From Pseudomonadota bacterium (GTDB taxonomy: Bacteria > Pseudomonadota > Gammaproteobacteria > Burkholderiales > Rhodocyclaceae), in the NCBI GenBank assembly GCA_018241685.1, contig JAFEDJ010000011.1, positions 1-64,000 of the forward strand: 64,000 nt of DNA. Direction: 5' to 3'. Shown piece after piece: positions 24,334-31,609 of this stretch. The first letter of the stretch is position 1; each line of letters opens with the position of its first letter. The notes under the pieces were generated by a model. The model was not told the origin of the DNA, made no database searches, and saw only the letters and a list, made by a program, of their open reading frames with translations. The position numbers were made by a program, and so were the translations under genes.

Positions 24334-25392
24334 TCACCTTCCGGAGGTGATCGGTTGCGCCAGCAGTTCCTTCAGGTGGCTATCCACTTCGGCAATGCCG
24401 TTGGCGTCGGTGCCGAACAGCGCGAGGTGGCCGTCGATGCTGTTGATCGGCCGGAACTCGCTATTGGCGATGAGCTGCTGCTCGGCCAGACAGTCGGTGG
24501 GCGGGAAGAACATGTCGTGGCTGATCGGCATCACGAAGGTCTTGGCCGTGATGCGGCCGAGGGCTTCGGTGAGATTGCCGCCGGTGTGGCGGCTCACGTC
24601 GCCGCGCTGCCATTTCCAGGCCATGCACAGCAAGTTGTTCGGGTCCATCGGGCCGAAGTAGCCGTTCATGAACTGCTCGACAAAGCTCTGCATGGAATCG
24701 AAGCCGAGTACCCGGTGGCGGCCGCAGCGGAAGAACTCGGTGCTCCAGCCCATTACCGTCCATAGCTTGGCGTGCCGCTGCAGGCCGGCAGCCACGTCGG
24801 CAGGTGATGCGTAGCTGCCGTCGCGAAAGCCGGGATCGGTGGTGATGGCGTCCATCAGTGTGTCGGCAAACACGAAGTCATGCTCGGTGTTGCGGGCCGT
24901 GCCGGCAATCGGCGCGGCACGTTCGACCATCTCGGGGTAGCGCACGGCCCATTCGTAGGTTTGCTGGGCACCCATCGAGCCGCCGACCACCAGCGCCAGC
25001 CGCTCGATGCCGAAATGGTGGACGAGCAGCCGGTGCTGGGCGCGCACGTCGTCGCTGATGCGCACGCGGGGGAAGCGCGGCCCGGCGATGTCTGCCGGCG
25101 CATTGCTGGGCGACAGGGACAGGCCGCTACCGATCTGATTGACGACGATGATGAAGTAGCGCTCGGGGTCGAGAGCGTGGCCAGGGCCGATGTAGACCTG
25201 CTCCATGATCTTGCTGGTGCCGGAGTACCAGGTCGGCACCAGGATGGCGTTGTCCCGCGCTTCGTTGAGTCGGCCGTGGGTGGCCACGGCCAGCGTGCAC
25301 TCTTCGAGCACGCCGCCTTCTTCGAGTTCGAGGCGGCCGATGTCGATGAGCTTGAAGGGGCCGTGGTTTTCCTGGGTGTAGTAGGTGTTCAT
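24334..25392 (-). CDS. Alpha/beta hydrolase, homoserine O-acetyltransferase (MetX)-like
   Basis: 352-aa cytosolic alpha/beta-hydrolase. The nucleophile elbow is GGSMGAQQ, and the remaining triad is plausibly the Asp in SHDMFFP and the His in IDGHLALFG. Its overall sequence (PTWYSGT, VVNQIGSGLS, WAVRYPEMVERAAPIAGTARN) matches the MetX/homoserine acetyltransferase-like family, but the context beside a Baeyer-Villiger-type monooxygenase suggests an esterase acting on its ester product. Start at 25392 has a strong AGGAGGAG RBS. It follows the monooxygenase gene by 34 nt, so the two form an operon. Confidence 0.82.
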   Translation of the reverse strand: MNTYYTQENHGPFKLIDIGRLELEEGGVLEECTLAVATHGRLNEARDNAILVPTWYSGTSKIMEQVYIGPGHALDPERYFIIVVNQIGSGLSLSPSNAPADIAGPRFPRVRISDDVRAQHRLLVHHFGIERLALVVGGSMGAQQTYEWAVRYPEMVERAAPIAGTARNTEHDFVFADTLMDAITTDPGFRDGSYASPADVAAGLQRHAKLWTVMGWSTEFFRCGRHRVLGFDSMQSFVEQFMNGYFGPMDPNNLLCMAWKWQRGDVSRHTGGNLTEALGRITAKTFVMPISHDMFFPPTDCLAEQQLIANSEFRPINSIDGHLALFGTDANGIAEVDSHLKELLAQPITSGR

Positions 25393-25426
25393 GGTCTTGT
25401 CTCCTCCTGGGGGTCGGTAGCTTGGC

Positions 25427-27076
25427 TCAGCGCATTTCGAAGCCGGGGTAGCCCTGGCTGGCGAGCTCGTCGCACTGGCGGTTGTAGTGGCCGACACCGC
25501 CAATGTAGGAGATCAACCGGCGCGGCTTGCCTTCGACGTTGGAGCCCATGTACCAGGAGTCGGTCTTGACGACGAGCGTTGCGGCGGCGGTTTCGTCGTG
25601 GTGCTGCACCCAGGCGTCCTCGAAGTCCTGGGTGGCTTCGATGACCTGCTTGCCGTTCTTGCGGGCGTAGGCGATGCAATCGGTGATCCAGTCCACCTGT
25701 TGCTGCAGGCAGGTGGTCATGTTGCACAGGGCGGCGGAGGGGGCGAGGGGCGCGCCGGTGGTGAACAGGTTGGGGTAGCCGTGTACCTGCAGGCCCATGG
25801 AGGTGCGGATTTCCTGGCTCCATTGTTCCTTGAGGGAGCGCCCGCCGCGGCCGCGGATGTCGATGCGGCTAAGGGCGCCGGAGCCGGCGTCGAAACCGAG
25901 GGCCAGGATGATCACGTCCACTTCGTGCACCTTGCCGTCGGCGGTCTGGATGCCTTCCGGAACGATCCGCTCGATGGGCGCCTTGCGGCAGTCCACGCCT
26001 TCCACGTTGGGCTGCAGGAACACCTCCAGGTACTTGTTCTCAAGCGGCACGCGGTGGGTGCCGAAGCCGTAGTCCTGCGGGATCAGCAGGTCGCACAGGT
26101 CGGCCCGGTGCTGCAGGCGGTCGCGCATCTTGGCGCGCACGAACTTCGATACTTCCTCGCTGACGGCCTCGTCGAAGAACATTTCGGGGAAGGAGGCCAG
26201 CCACAGGGCGAGGGAGCCGTCGTTCCAGTTGCGTTCGAGGATGGCGGTGCGTTCCTCGGGTGTCTTCTCGTCCCACGGGCCGGCGTCGAAGTCGTAGTCG
26301 AAGCCGGCGAAGGTGGTGCGTACGCGCTGCTTGGTTTCATGGAAGCGCTCGCCCCATTTCTGCCAGTCCTGCTCGGAGTATTTGGGGTTCTGCATCGGGA
26401 TGATGTACTGCGGCGTGCGCACGAAGACCTTCATCGAGCCGACTTCCGGCGCGATGGTCTGGATCACCTGGATGCCGGTGGCGCCGGTGCCGACCACGGC
26501 GACGCGCTTGCCCTTCAGATCCACCGGCTCCTTCGGCCACAGGCCGGTAATGAGCACCTCGCCCTTGAAGCTGGATTGCCCCGGGAAGCGGTCGACGATG
26601 GGGGCCGACAGCATGCCGCAGCAGGCGAGCAGGTACTGGGCAGTGATCGTTTCGCCGGCGGCGGTGGTGATGCGCCACAGGTCCTCGGCCTCGTCGAAAT
26701 GGGCCGAGGCGATGCGGGTGTTGAACTGGATGTCTTTCTTCAGATCGAGCGTGTCGGCCACGTGGTTCAGCCAGCGCTCGGTCTCCGGTTGGGCGGGGAA
26801 GCGCTCGGACGGCTGCCAGGATTTGTACAGCTCTTCGGAGAACCAGTACTGGTAGATCTCGGCCTGGGAGTCGAAACGGGCTCCGGGGTAGCGATTCCAG
26901 TACCAGGTGCCGCCGACGCCGCTGCCGGTTTCATAGGCGCGCACCTTCAGACCCATCTCGCGCAGGCGATGCAGTTGGTACAGGCCGGCGACGCCGGCTC
27001 CGATCACCAGGGCGTCGAGATGTTCGGGTTTGGCCTGCTGGGTGGTAGGGCTCTGCGGGGTGTATTGCGTGCTCAT
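25427..27076 (-). CDS. Flavin-containing Baeyer-Villiger-type monooxygenase
   Basis: 549-aa FAD/NADPH enzyme that would insert oxygen next to a ketone to give an ester or lactone. The FAD-binding loop is GAGVAGL near residue 27, followed by GVGGTWYWNRYPGARFDS typical of class B BVMOs. A second Rossmann motif for NADPH is GTGATGIQ near 196. The fingerprint FxGxxxHxxxWP is present as F170...W180-P181, but its hallmark His is Ile176, so activity may differ. GGAG lies 8 nt before ATG 27076. It is co-transcribed with the MetX-like hydrolase. Confidence 0.85.
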   Translation of the reverse strand: MSTQYTPQSPTTQQAKPEHLDALVIGAGVAGLYQLHRLREMGLKVRAYETGSGVGGTWYWNRYPGARFDSQAEIYQYWFSEELYKSWQPSERFPAQPETERWLNHVADTLDLKKDIQFNTRIASAHFDEAEDLWRITTAAGETITAQYLLACCGMLSAPIVDRFPGQSSFKGEVLITGLWPKEPVDLKGKRVAVVGTGATGIQVIQTIAPEVGSMKVFVRTPQYIIPMQNPKYSEQDWQKWGERFHETKQRVRTTFAGFDYDFDAGPWDEKTPEERTAILERNWNDGSLALWLASFPEMFFDEAVSEEVSKFVRAKMRDRLQHRADLCDLLIPQDYGFGTHRVPLENKYLEVFLQPNVEGVDCRKAPIERIVPEGIQTADGKVHEVDVIILALGFDAGSGALSRIDIRGRGGRSLKEQWSQEIRTSMGLQVHGYPNLFTTGAPLAPSAALCNMTTCLQQQVDWITDCIAYARKNGKQVIEATQDFEDAWVQHHDETAAATLVVKTDSWYMGSNVEGKPRRLISYIGGVGHYNRQCDELASQGYPGFEMR

Positions 27077-27256
27077 TTCTTGTCTCCGTTGCCTCGTTGT
27101 TGTGCGAATGACCACCGGCCGGTTTCCGGCGCAGTTGGCGACACGAGCCGCCTTGCCTGGGGCGTGGCTGTTGTCGTGTCGGAGACAATCTATGAGCGAT
27201 GGGCCAGGGCTTTCTTGTCGATCCTTGGCGAAATTTTGAATAAAACGGGAAAGGCG

Positions 27257-27631
27257 CTAATCGTCGGTGGGCGGGCCTGGCCTGCGGCGGGGGGATCGGG
27301 TCTTGGCGGCGTCCGAACGCAGTGCGGCAGCGAAGGCATGGCGGGCCCACTGGGCGGCTTCGTGCATGTCCTCAAGCACTGATTCAGGTGCCTGGTAGTA
27401 GGAGAGGCCGACGGTCTTGCCGTTGCGAACGTACTGGAACTGGCCCAGGCCGAGAGCTTCGAAGTCCGCTGCGCTTTGCGCATCGGCCTTGAGGTACAAG
27501 ACTTCGTCATGAACGAGGCCGAACATGAGTCCGTCGTGGAAAACGCCGTAGCCTGAGAACATCCGTTTGAGATTGACTGACCCGAAGAGCCGGAAGACGT
27601 CCGACAGGTGTTGTGCGAATTCTTTGCTCAT
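27257..27631 (-). CDS. TfoX/Sxy N-terminal domain protein
   Basis: 124-aa protein with a TfoX_N domain (residues about 10-100), seen in VNLKRMFSGYGVFHDGLMFGLV and LYLKAD...F, a pattern shared with competence regulator Sxy/TfoX. The C-terminal TfoX helix-hairpin-helix domain is missing, as is common for stand-alone TfoX_N proteins. A short basic Arg/Pro tail follows. Role unknown; a competence function should not be assumed. It is divergent from the Mo-storage operon across an AT-rich gap. Confidence 0.82.
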   Translation of the reverse strand: MSKEFAQHLSDVFRLFGSVNLKRMFSGYGVFHDGLMFGLVHDEVLYLKADAQSAADFEALGLGQFQYVRNGKTVGLSYYQAPESVLEDMHEAAQWARHAFAAALRSDAAKTRSPRRRPGPPTDD

Positions 27632-28034
27632 GGTCTGGCCTGTATGGGGATAGCGGATGTTCTCATCATTCCGCCGCCTCGCCCATTCCAGAATGGTTGT
27701 GGATCTGTTTGATTTTCAAATAAAAATTTGAAATTGATTTGTTTTTCTTTTAACCCTATTCCTCTTTTGAATGCACCAGCGTTGAGAATTGGTATCTATT
27801 CATGAACCAAGTTGGTGCGAATTTGCGCGTATATGGCGTTATTCATTATGTACGGTTGAGTCTATATAGCGCTATTTCCTATCATTCCCTCGTGATGTGC
27901 ATTTTTCATGCACGCCTGATATGCACTGGGCACTACCTGTCGAAAGAGGTTCCGCCTGTTTCAGTCTGCTCACGCAGGGAAATTGCGGTTTCGATACGGG
28001 TGCGGCAGTGGATCGATACGATGAAAGGACTTAC
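27632..28034. promoter_or_regulatory. AT-rich divergent control region upstream of mosBA, with dyads
   Basis: This 400-bp gap is strikingly AT-rich against the GC-rich surroundings. It contains TTTCAAAT-AAAA-ATTTGAAA (27715-27734, perfect), ATAGCGCTAT (27866-27875, perfect, inside CTATATAGCGCTAT) and a hairpin GTGCAT-TTTTC-ATGCAC (27897-27913). The TATATAGCG half resembles half of a ModE-type molybdate-responsive site, but no complete consensus ModE box was found. A long mos leader is likely. No gene is supported here. Confidence 0.45.
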
Positions 28035-28847
28035 ATGACCAACACGACGGCGGAGCTCGAAGAGCTCCTCATGCAGCGTTCGCTGACCGACGCGCAGCTT
28101 CTGGCGGCGGCGGACCAGGCGCCGGAATTCCGTATCCTGCCGGATGCCACAGTGATCAAGATCGGCGGCCAGAGCGTCATCGACCGCGGTCGTTCCGCGG
28201 TCTATCCGCTGGTGGAAGAGATCGTGGCGGCGCGCAAGGCGCACAAGCTGCTGATCGGCACTGGCGCGGGGACCCGTGCACGGCATCTGTACTCGATCGC
28301 CGCGGGCCTCAATCTGCCGGCCGGTGTGCTGGCGCAGCTCGGCGCGTCGGTGGCCGACCAGAACGCCGCGATGCTGGGCCAGTTGCTGGCCCAGCACGGT
28401 ATTTCCATGGTCGATAGCGCCGGCATGTCGGCGGTGCCGCTGTTCCTGGCCGAGGTGCATGGCGTCGTCTTCAGCGGCATGCCGCCGTACAAGCTGTGGA
28501 TCCGTCCGGGTGCCGAGGGCGTGATTCCGCCTTACCGTACCGATGCGGGCTGTTTCCTGGTGGCCGAGCAGTTCGGCTGCAAGTCGATGATCTACGTGAA
28601 GGATGAGGACGGCCTGTACACCGCCAATCCGAAGACGTCGAAGGACGCCAAGTTCATTCCGAAGATCTCGGTCGATGAGATGAAGGCGGCCGGGCTGCAT
28701 GATTCGATCCTCGAGTTCCCGGTGCTCGACCTGCTGAAGGACGCCCGCTACGTCCGCCAAGTGCAGGTTGTGAACGGCCTCGTCCCCGGCAATCTGACCC
28801 GCGCGCTCGCAGGCGAGCACGTCGGCACCCTCATCACCGCGAGCTGA
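28035..28847 (+). CDS. mosB: Molybdenum storage protein subunit beta
   Basis: 270-aa subunit of the Mo/W storage protein, an (alpha-beta)3 cage that packs polyoxomolybdate clusters using ATP. The amino acid kinase fold is clear: [16 protein letters not shown] at the nucleotide site, [13 protein letters not shown], and the C-terminal [23 protein letters not shown]. It closely resembles Azotobacter MosB as I recall it ([15 protein letters not shown] start, [23 protein letters not shown]). AAAGGA precedes ATG 28035. It is followed after 11 nt by mosA. Uridylate-kinase-like annotation would be misleading. Confidence 0.93.
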   Translation: MTNTTAELEELLMQRSLTDAQLLAAADQAPEFRILPDATVIKIGGQSVIDRGRSAVYPLVEEIVAARKAHKLLIGTGAGTRARHLYSIAAGLNLPAGVLAQLGASVADQNAAMLGQLLAQHGISMVDSAGMSAVPLFLAEVHGVVFSGMPPYKLWIRPGAEGVIPPYRTDAGCFLVAEQFGCKSMIYVKDEDGLYTANPKTSKDAKFIPKISVDEMKAAGLHDSILEFPVLDLLKDARYVRQVQVVNGLVPGNLTRALAGEHVGTLITAS

Positions 28848-28858
28848 GAACCACTGCC

Positions 28859-29689
28859 ATGGCTGAAACTACCAATACCATCAAGCACGTTGCCTCGCCG
28901 CTGGCGCGTCAGACCCTTCTCGACGGCGATCTCGTCCGTCCCGTCGCGGGTGTTCGCCCGATCCGCCTGCTGCCCTGGCTGCAGGTCGTCAAGATCGGCG
29001 GCCGCGCGATCATGGACCGCGGTGCCGAGGCGATCCTGCCGATCGTCGACGAGCTGCGCAAGGTGCTGCCCGAACATCGCCTGCTGATCCTCACCGGCGC
29101 CGGCATCCGCGCCCGCCACCTGTACGGCGTGGGCCTCGATCTGGGTCTGCCTGTCGGTTCCCTGGCGCCGCTGGCGGCCAGCGAGGCGGGCCAGAACGGC
29201 CATATCCTGGCGTCGCTGCTGGCGCCGGAAGGGGTGTCCTACGTGGAGCATCCGACCATCGCGAGCCAGCTGGCGATCCACCTTGCCGCCGCCCGCGCGG
29301 TGGTGGGCAGCGCGTTCCCTCCGTATCACCACCACGAGTTCCCGGGTTCGCGCATTCCGGTGCACCGCGCCGACACCGGCGCCTTCCTGCTGGCCGACGC
29401 GCTCGGCGCGGCGGGGCTGACCATCGTGGAGGACGTGGATGGCGTCTACACCGCCGACCCGAACGGCGCCGCCGGAGCAAAGGCCGAACTGCTGCGCGAG
29501 ACGAACGCTACCGAACTCGCCAAGCAGGAAACCCTGCCTTTCGACCGTGCGCTGCTCGACGTGATGGCCAATGCCCGTCATCTGGAGCGTGTTCAGGTCG
29601 TCAATGGCCTGGTGCCGGGCCGCATCACCGCCGCGCTGCGCGGCGAGCACGTGGGGACCATCGTCCACACCGGCCTGCGTCCGCTGTGA
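28859..29689 (+). CDS. mosA: Molybdenum storage protein subunit alpha
   Basis: 276-aa partner of MosB, also of the amino acid kinase fold ([36 protein letters not shown]). It has the alpha-subunit hallmark [22 protein letters not shown], whose His-rich segment contributes to polyoxometalate binding in the cage, and ends [24 protein letters not shown]. It matches Azotobacter MosA closely from memory. A strong terminator follows at 29711-29755, so mosBA is a two-gene transcript. It stores molybdate for nitrogenase or nitrate reductase, whose genes are not in the window. Confidence 0.93.
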   Translation: MAETTNTIKHVASPLARQTLLDGDLVRPVAGVRPIRLLPWLQVVKIGGRAIMDRGAEAILPIVDELRKVLPEHRLLILTGAGIRARHLYGVGLDLGLPVGSLAPLAASEAGQNGHILASLLAPEGVSYVEHPTIASQLAIHLAAARAVVGSAFPPYHHHEFPGSRIPVHRADTGAFLLADALGAAGLTIVEDVDGVYTADPNGAAGAKAELLRETNATELAKQETLPFDRALLDVMANARHLERVQVVNGLVPGRITAALRGEHVGTIVHTGLRPL

Positions 29690-29710
29690 GCGCAGCCCTG
29701 TAGAGGTATT

Positions 29711-29755
29711 AAGGCGCCCCCTCCAGCCTGGTGCTGGAGGGGGCGCCTTTGTTTT
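29711..29755 (+). terminator. Rho-independent terminator of mosBA
   Basis: A 16-bp near-perfect GC-rich stem (AAGGCGCCCCCTCCAGC / GCTGGAGGGGGCGCCTT) is followed by TGTTTT. It lies 22 bp after the mosA stop, between convergent mosA and the universal stress gene, whose stop it touches. Confidence 0.9.
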
Positions 29756-30228
29756 CAGCGGTCGATCGGCACGAGGATGACCGGTACGTCGGCCTTCATC
29801 GTCACCTTGTGGGCGACGGAGCCGAGGATGAGCTCGCCGATGGCGCTGTGGCCGCGGGAACCCATGACGATCATGTCGGCCAGCACGTGCTTGGCCATGT
29901 CGAGGATGCAGCGGGCCGGATCGCCCTCGACGGCGCGGATGCTGGTCAGTACGTTGGCCACGTCCATTTCCGGATGGGCTTCGGTGAAGACCTCGATGCG
30001 CTGGCGCAGCAAGTCCTCGTCTTTGCTCTGGCCGGCGGCGCGCATGGCGTCGAATTTCTCTTCGGACATGAATTCCATATAGGGCAGGCCGGTGGCCGGC
30101 AGCGACACGGTCATCGCGTGCAGCCTGGCGTCGAATTTGGCCGCCAGCCCGACCGCGTGGCGGAAGACGGCCGGGGAGCGCGGGGTCAGGTCCGATGCGT
30201 AGAGGATCGATTTGATCTGGTAAGCCAT
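29755..30228 (-). CDS. Universal stress protein (UspA family)
   Basis: 157-aa cytosolic protein with a single Usp domain. It starts IKSILYASDLTPRSP and has the ATP-binding signature GSRGHSAIGELILGSVAHKV near the C-terminus (G2xG9xG(S/T)-like), indicating the nucleotide-binding subclass. Family members protect against starvation, oxidative or envelope stress. It is convergent with mosA and probably monocistronic. Confidence 0.9.
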   Translation of the reverse strand: MAYQIKSILYASDLTPRSPAVFRHAVGLAAKFDARLHAMTVSLPATGLPYMEFMSEEKFDAMRAAGQSKDEDLLRQRIEVFTEAHPEMDVANVLTSIRAVEGDPARCILDMAKHVLADMIVMGSRGHSAIGELILGSVAHKVTMKADVPVILVPIDR

Positions 30229-30439
30229 GTCTGCCTCCTGGATGTTTGTTGTGTGCGCCCGAGTCTAGGGGCTTGGCGGCGCGGCGGTGTCGTCGGAAGC
30301 TGATGTGCACTATTAGCGTTGGGATATGTCCGGATATGGACTTGCGCTGGGCGGGGCACTGCGCGTCATCGAATGGCATCGAATCTGCTTGATGGCGACA
30401 TGCAGGGGGCAAAGCCTCTGTTTTTGTCGCAAATCTTCC

Positions 30440-30925
30440 ATGGAGACCCGCATCGTGCCCACATTGGCCGAGAACACGACACACATCGATCTGGCGATTG
30501 CCAAGCCCAAGGGCCTGAGCCTGACGCAACTGGGGGTGCCGCTGCTGGAGGGCACGGTGATCAAGAAGGGCAAGCTGCCCGAGTTTCTGCAGTTGTTCGA
30601 GGACGGCACCGCCGGGCGCCGTTACCAGAACATCCGCATCACGGCCGCCAAGGCACTGGAAGGGGCGGTCGAGACGGCTCGTGTGATCGTGCAGTTCGAA
30701 GTCTTCGGTGACGAGAACGTGCCGGTGGCCGACAACAGCGGCTTCGGCGTCACCCTGTGTGCCGCCGGCGAGACGGTGCTTGAGCTGCCGCAGACGGCGG
30801 CCTTCCTGCCCTACGCGGCGTGCTGGTACGAGAACCAGTTTTTCTACGAGGTGCCGCCGGCCTTGTTCGACAGCGTGGACGGGCTGCGTTTCACGCTTAA
30901 GGCGGATCAGGTCCGGTCGCTCTGA
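30440..30925 (+). CDS. Hypothetical protein, unrecognised
   Basis: About 161-aa soluble protein rich in beta-type sequence (IRITAAKALEGAVETARVIVQFEVFGDENVPVADNSGFGVTL...YEVPPALFDSVDGLRFTLKA). No family was recognised, and it has no signal peptide or membrane segment. The start is uncertain. ATG 30440 has no RBS, while GTG 30455 has GGAGA about 8 nt upstream and may be the true start (156 aa). It is divergent from the universal stress gene and near the Mo-storage operon, without evidence of a shared role. Confidence 0.6.
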   Translation: METRIVPTLAENTTHIDLAIAKPKGLSLTQLGVPLLEGTVIKKGKLPEFLQLFEDGTAGRRYQNIRITAAKALEGAVETARVIVQFEVFGDENVPVADNSGFGVTLCAAGETVLELPQTAAFLPYAACWYENQFFYEVPPALFDSVDGLRFTLKADQVRSL

Positions 30926-30968
30926 GCGACGCGGGGGCGGGCCGGTAGGGACGCGGCCCGACTGTGAT

Positions 30969-31520
30969 TTACTGGCGTGGGCCGATACGCATGGCCAGCG
31001 CGTCGGCACTGGCGCCGATGTCCTGCACGCGCTGGCGCATCAGCGCCAGCATCTCCCACAGCAGCTGTTCAGGCGCCGCCTCGACGACGCCTTCGCCGAT
31101 CAGCCAGCAGGCCAGCGTGCCTTCGTCGCGCCCCAGGGCCCGGGCGGTTTCCCGCTGCCAGTCGCTGCCGTAGAGCTTGCGGGCGCAGTCGCGAAACAGT
31201 TTGCGGGCCTGCTCGTCGGTGAGCTGGCCAGGGGCTCCGTCCGGGTCGGCTTCTGGTGCGCAGGGCGTGTCCTGCATGGCTTCGGCCAGGCGGCTGAGTT
31301 CGGGCAGTACCGAGCGGACCAGCTCCAGCCCGCTCAGCGGCACGATCCAGCAGCGTTGCCGGGCGCTCCAGCGGGCCTTGGGCACCCAGCGCAGCAGGCG
31401 CTCTATCGTGTCGGTGTATTCCGCCTTGACGATGATGGCCTCGTCCGTGGCATAGACCCAGGGGTTCGCTGGCAGGGGATGGCTGGTCAGGCGGGCGAGG
31501 GCTTCGTCCTTGCTTAACAT
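30969..31520 (-). CDS. Hypothetical protein with HARP-like N-terminal segment
   Basis: 183-aa cytosolic protein. The N-terminal ~75 aa include ARWSARQRCWIVPLSGLE, reminiscent of the HARP/SMARCAL-type motif (W...RCW.VP), and the C-terminal half is helical (LTDEQARKLFRDCARKLYG...ALGRDEGTLACWLIGEG). No confident family. GGAG lies 8 nt before ATG 31520, supporting this start over the longer reading frame to 31658. It is downstream of the large hybrid kinase region on the opposite side of a short gap. Confidence 0.6.
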   Translation of the reverse strand: MLSKDEALARLTSHPLPANPWVYATDEAIIVKAEYTDTIERLLRWVPKARWSARQRCWIVPLSGLELVRSVLPELSRLAEAMQDTPCAPEADPDGAPGQLTDEQARKLFRDCARKLYGSDWQRETARALGRDEGTLACWLIGEGVVEAAPEQLLWEMLALMRQRVQDIGASADALAMRIGPRQ

Positions 31521-31609
31521 TGTTGTTGCTCCGTTCTCTTGTTCGGGGATGAATCGATCAGAAGCGGATAGCAACGAGAATGCCAGCGCGGCCGAGAAGC
31601 CCGTCGCGC

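Noticed and set aside
25487..27382. Open 631-codon frame on the plus strand opposite the BVMO gene
   Set aside because: It is antisense to a protein with clear FAD/NADPH motifs; high GC content opens the opposite frame. No RBS or family match.
27821..27875. Full ModE box upstream of mosB
   Set aside because: Only half-site-like sequences (CGTATAT, TATATAGCG) at wrong spacing are seen; not enough to call a site.
28748..31009. Open 753-codon minus-strand frame across mosA, the terminator, the universal stress gene and an unknown gene
   Set aside because: It crosses a strong terminator and several convincing genes, and its sequence is low-complexity Arg/His/Gly-rich.
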